DNA of 5,509 nt from NCBI GenBank assembly GCA_964416755.1, contig CAYQFH010000150.1, positions 1-5,509 on the forward strand, in the 5' to 3' direction. Source of the DNA: Thiopontia sp964416755 (GTDB lineage: Bacteria > Pseudomonadota > Gammaproteobacteria > GCF-002020875). Positions 3,525 to 5,509 of the stretch are shown piece after piece; position 1 is the stretch's first letter; each line of letters starts with the position of its first letter. A program made the position numbers and the translations under genes. The notes beneath the pieces are model-generated. The model made no database searches. It was not told where the DNA came from and saw only the letters and a list, made by a program, of their open reading frames with translations.

Positions 3525-5509
3525 ATGAGCACTCAGGAAGAGAACCTGCAGCCGCAGGAGCAGTTACCTCTGGGCCTTGCAGGTGGCATGGCCAAGGCTT
3601 TTATTCACTCACCGCTCTCTCCGCTATTGCTGTTTGCGATGTTGGCGATGGGCTTCCTCGGTCTGATGTTGACTCCGCGTCAGGAGGATCCACAGATCTC
3701 GGTACCGATGGTCGACATCTTTGTGCAGGCCCCTGGTGTGCATGCCGAGCAGCTTTCCGGTCTCGCGGTCGAACCACTTGAGTTGATCATGAGCGAGATC
3801 CCCGGCGTCAAGCACGTCTACTCCGCCACCCAGCGTGGTGTGGGTGTGGTGACGGTACAGTTTGTGGTGGGTGAAAAGGTGATTCCCTCTCTGGTGAAGG
3901 TTTACAACAAGCTTGCAGCCAACCGGGATCGTATTCCCCCTGGTGTCAGTGAGCCGCTGGTAAAGGCGAAAGGCATTGATGATGTTCCGATCGTCAATTT
4001 GACGCTATGGTCAAACGAGGTGGATGACAGCGCAATGCGAGCCCTCTCGACCGACGTACTCCATATTCTGCAGACCATCCCCGATACCGGTGAGTCCTTT
4101 ATTGTGGGTGGGCGCAAGACTCAGGTGCGTATTGAGGTGATGCCGGAACGGCTCTCCGGATTTGGTATCAGTCTGGATCAGGTGGCCAACACCATCCGTA
4201 CCGCCAATGGTGAACAGGTGGCGGGCGGTGCCGAGGCGGGTAACCTCAACTTCAAGGTCTATACCGGCTCCTTCCTCCATACCGCCAAGCAGATCGCCAA
4301 TCTGGTGGTGGGGGTTCATAACGACATGCCGGTTTATGTGCGTGATATCGCGAGTGTCTACCAGGGGCCGGAAGAGGCTAGTGGTATGGTGGAGTTCTAC
4401 TCCGGTGACAACTACGCAGGCAGCCAGCAGGCGCATGGCTATCCGGCGGTAACCATTGCGGTGGCGAAGAAAGAGGGCAGTAATGCCGTTCCGGTCGCCA
4501 ATGCGATTCTGGCCAAGATCGAGGAGCTGAAGGGGACACTGATCCCCTCCAATATCCATGTCGATGTGACCCGTAACTACGGTGCCACCGCCAAGGACAA
4601 GGTGGACGAACTGCTCTTCAAGCTGGTGATTGCCACGCTGGCGGTAACCGTGTTGATCCATATGAGTCTTGGCTGGCGTCCGGCGCTGGTAGTAACCATT
4701 GTGATTCCGGTGGTCATCCTGTTGACGGTCTTCGCCGCCTTCATGCTGGATTACAGCATCAACCGTGTGAGTTTGTTCGCGCTGATCTTCTCCATCGGTA
4801 TTCTGGTGGATGACGCGATTGTGGTAGTTGAGAACATCTATCGTCGCTGGTTGATCACCAACGATACCGATGAAGATACCGCGATTGATGCGACCCGAGA
4901 GGTGGGTAACCCAACCATTCTAGCAACGCTGACAGTGATTGCTGCACTGCTGCCCATGGGTTTCGTGACCGGCATGATGGGCCCCTACATGGCACCGATT
5001 CCGGTGTTGGGCTCTGCAGCGATGGCATTCTCTCTGTTTGCCGCATTCATCTTTACCCCGTGGTTGACGATGAAGTTGCGCCCGTCGATGACAGCGCTGA
5101 AGGCGGCCGAGGAGAAGGAGCACAAGTCACAGGAGCGTGTCGGGCGCATCTACGAGGGGATGATTCGTCCGATGATCGAGAATCGTCTGCTGGGCTGGAT
5201 CGTGCTGTTTGCCATCATCGGCAGCTTCTTTGCCGCAGTTTCACTCTTCTATACCCATGGGGTGAAGACCAAGATGCTGCCGTATGACAACAAGTCCGAG
5301 TTTGACGTGATGATCCGCATGCCGACCGGTACGGCACTGCCGGTGACCGCCAATGTGGCGCGCAAGATGGCGACCGCGATTGAGAAGGCGGTTCCGGAGT
5401 CGATTGCACTACAGACCTACACTGGCGTGGCGGCACCATTCAACTTCAATGGACTGGTGCGTCACTACTATCTGCAGGAGTATCCGTGGATGGCGACCAT
5501 CTCGGTGCA
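3525..5509 (+). CDS. RND efflux pump permease, HAE1-like, N-terminal two thirds
   Basis: The frame is open for 661 codons to the right edge; family members have about 1,000-1,050 residues. It would be the proton-driven inner-membrane transporter of a tripartite pump. ATG at 3525 follows GAGGG (3514-3518) by 6 nt. A polar N-terminus (1-24) precedes TM1 (about 33-50) and the motif PRQEDPQI (51-58). The first periplasmic porter part covers about 59-360. TM2-TM6 lie near 363-381, 386-408, 415-437, 463-481 and 492-517, TM7 near 553-576, then the second periplasmic part begins. TM4 carries GILVDDAIVVVEN with D429 and D430, equivalent to AcrB D407/D408, the proton-relay pair. Heavy-metal (CzcA-type) pumps usually lack this DD arrangement, so a drug, lipid or organic substrate is favoured, but none can be named. 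The TM10 lysine and the C-terminus are outside the window. The gene is co-directional with the adaptor and surely in one operon. Confidence 0.95.
   Translation, partial: MSTQEENLQPQEQLPLGLAGGMAKAFIHSPLSPLLLFAMLAMGFLGLMLTPRQEDPQISVPMVDIFVQAPGVHAEQLSGLAVEPLELIMSEIPGVKHVYSATQRGVGVVTVQFVVGEKVIPSLVKVYNKLAANRDRIPPGVSEPLVKAKGIDDVPIVNLTLWSNEVDDSAMRALSTDVLHILQTIPDTGESFIVGGRKTQVRIEVMPERLSGFGISLDQVANTIRTANGEQVAGGAEAGNLNFKVYTGSFLHTAKQIANLVVGVHNDMPVYVRDIASVYQGPEEASGMVEFYSGDNYAGSQQAHGYPAVTIAVAKKEGSNAVPVANAILAKIEELKGTLIPSNIHVDVTRNYGATAKDKVDELLFKLVIATLAVTVLIHMSLGWRPALVVTIVIPVVILLTVFAAFMLDYSINRVSLFALIFSIGILVDDAIVVVENIYRRWLITNDTDEDTAIDATREVGNPTILATLTVIAALLPMGFVTGMMGPYMAPIPVLGSAAMAFSLFAAFIFTPWLTMKLRPSMTALKAAEEKEHKSQERVGRIYEGMIRPMIENRLLGWIVLFAIIGSFFAAVSLFYTHGVKTKMLPYDNKSEFDVMIRMPTGTALPVTANVARKMATAIEKAVPESIALQTYTGVAAPFNFNGLVRHYYLQEYPWMATISV

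Noticed and set aside
4011..4661. Long open frame on the minus strand inside the RND pump gene
   Set aside because: It is antisense to a clearly conserved pump sequence. Its translation is rich in His and Arg and shows no recognisable domain; it is a codon-bias shadow.

Overview
The window looks like ordinary chromosome from a gammaproteobacterium. The basis is moderately GC-rich coding DNA, E. coli-like MoaC and MoaE (MoaC keeps even the E. coli residue numbering), an RND efflux pair, and a YbfB/YjiJ-type MFS start. A free-living or symbiotic sulfur-oxidising lineage is my guess from general resemblance of the SCP2 and RND proteins. It is not shown by the sequence. I see no insertion sequence, phage gene, integrase, CRISPR array, tRNA or rRNA.

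Layout. Positions 1-681 lie on the minus strand: moaC (681 to 202), then after 71 bp the start of an MFS transporter (130 to the left edge). A 74-bp spacer separates moaC from the divergent moaD-moaE pair (756-1443, plus strand). Together these give three molybdenum-cofactor functions: cyclic pyranopterin monophosphate synthase (MoaC) and the two subunits of molybdopterin synthase (MoaD, MoaE). moaA and moaB are not in the window.

Next comes a 359-bp non-coding stretch (1444-1802), the most structured non-coding DNA here. It holds a perfect DnaA-box 9-mer, a perfect 8+8 dyad overlapping a possible -10 box, and two possible leader hairpins. It leads into a small, stand-alone SCP2-like (sterol-carrier-protein fold) gene (1803-2198), closed by a strong 12-bp stem terminator. 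The SCP2 gene therefore looks like its own transcription unit with a long leader.

The right part is an RND efflux operon. A periplasmic adaptor (2325-3512) with a signal peptide and a methionine-rich insert in its coiled-coil hairpin is followed 12 bp later by the inner-membrane RND pump (3525 to the right edge). The pump is seen for 661 residues and keeps the Asp-Asp pair of TM4 that marks proton-driven drug-type (HAE1-like) pumps. No outer-membrane channel gene is in view.

I found no convincing new multi-gene system. The items most worth a second look are the leader region of the SCP2 gene and the methionine-rich insert of the adaptor.
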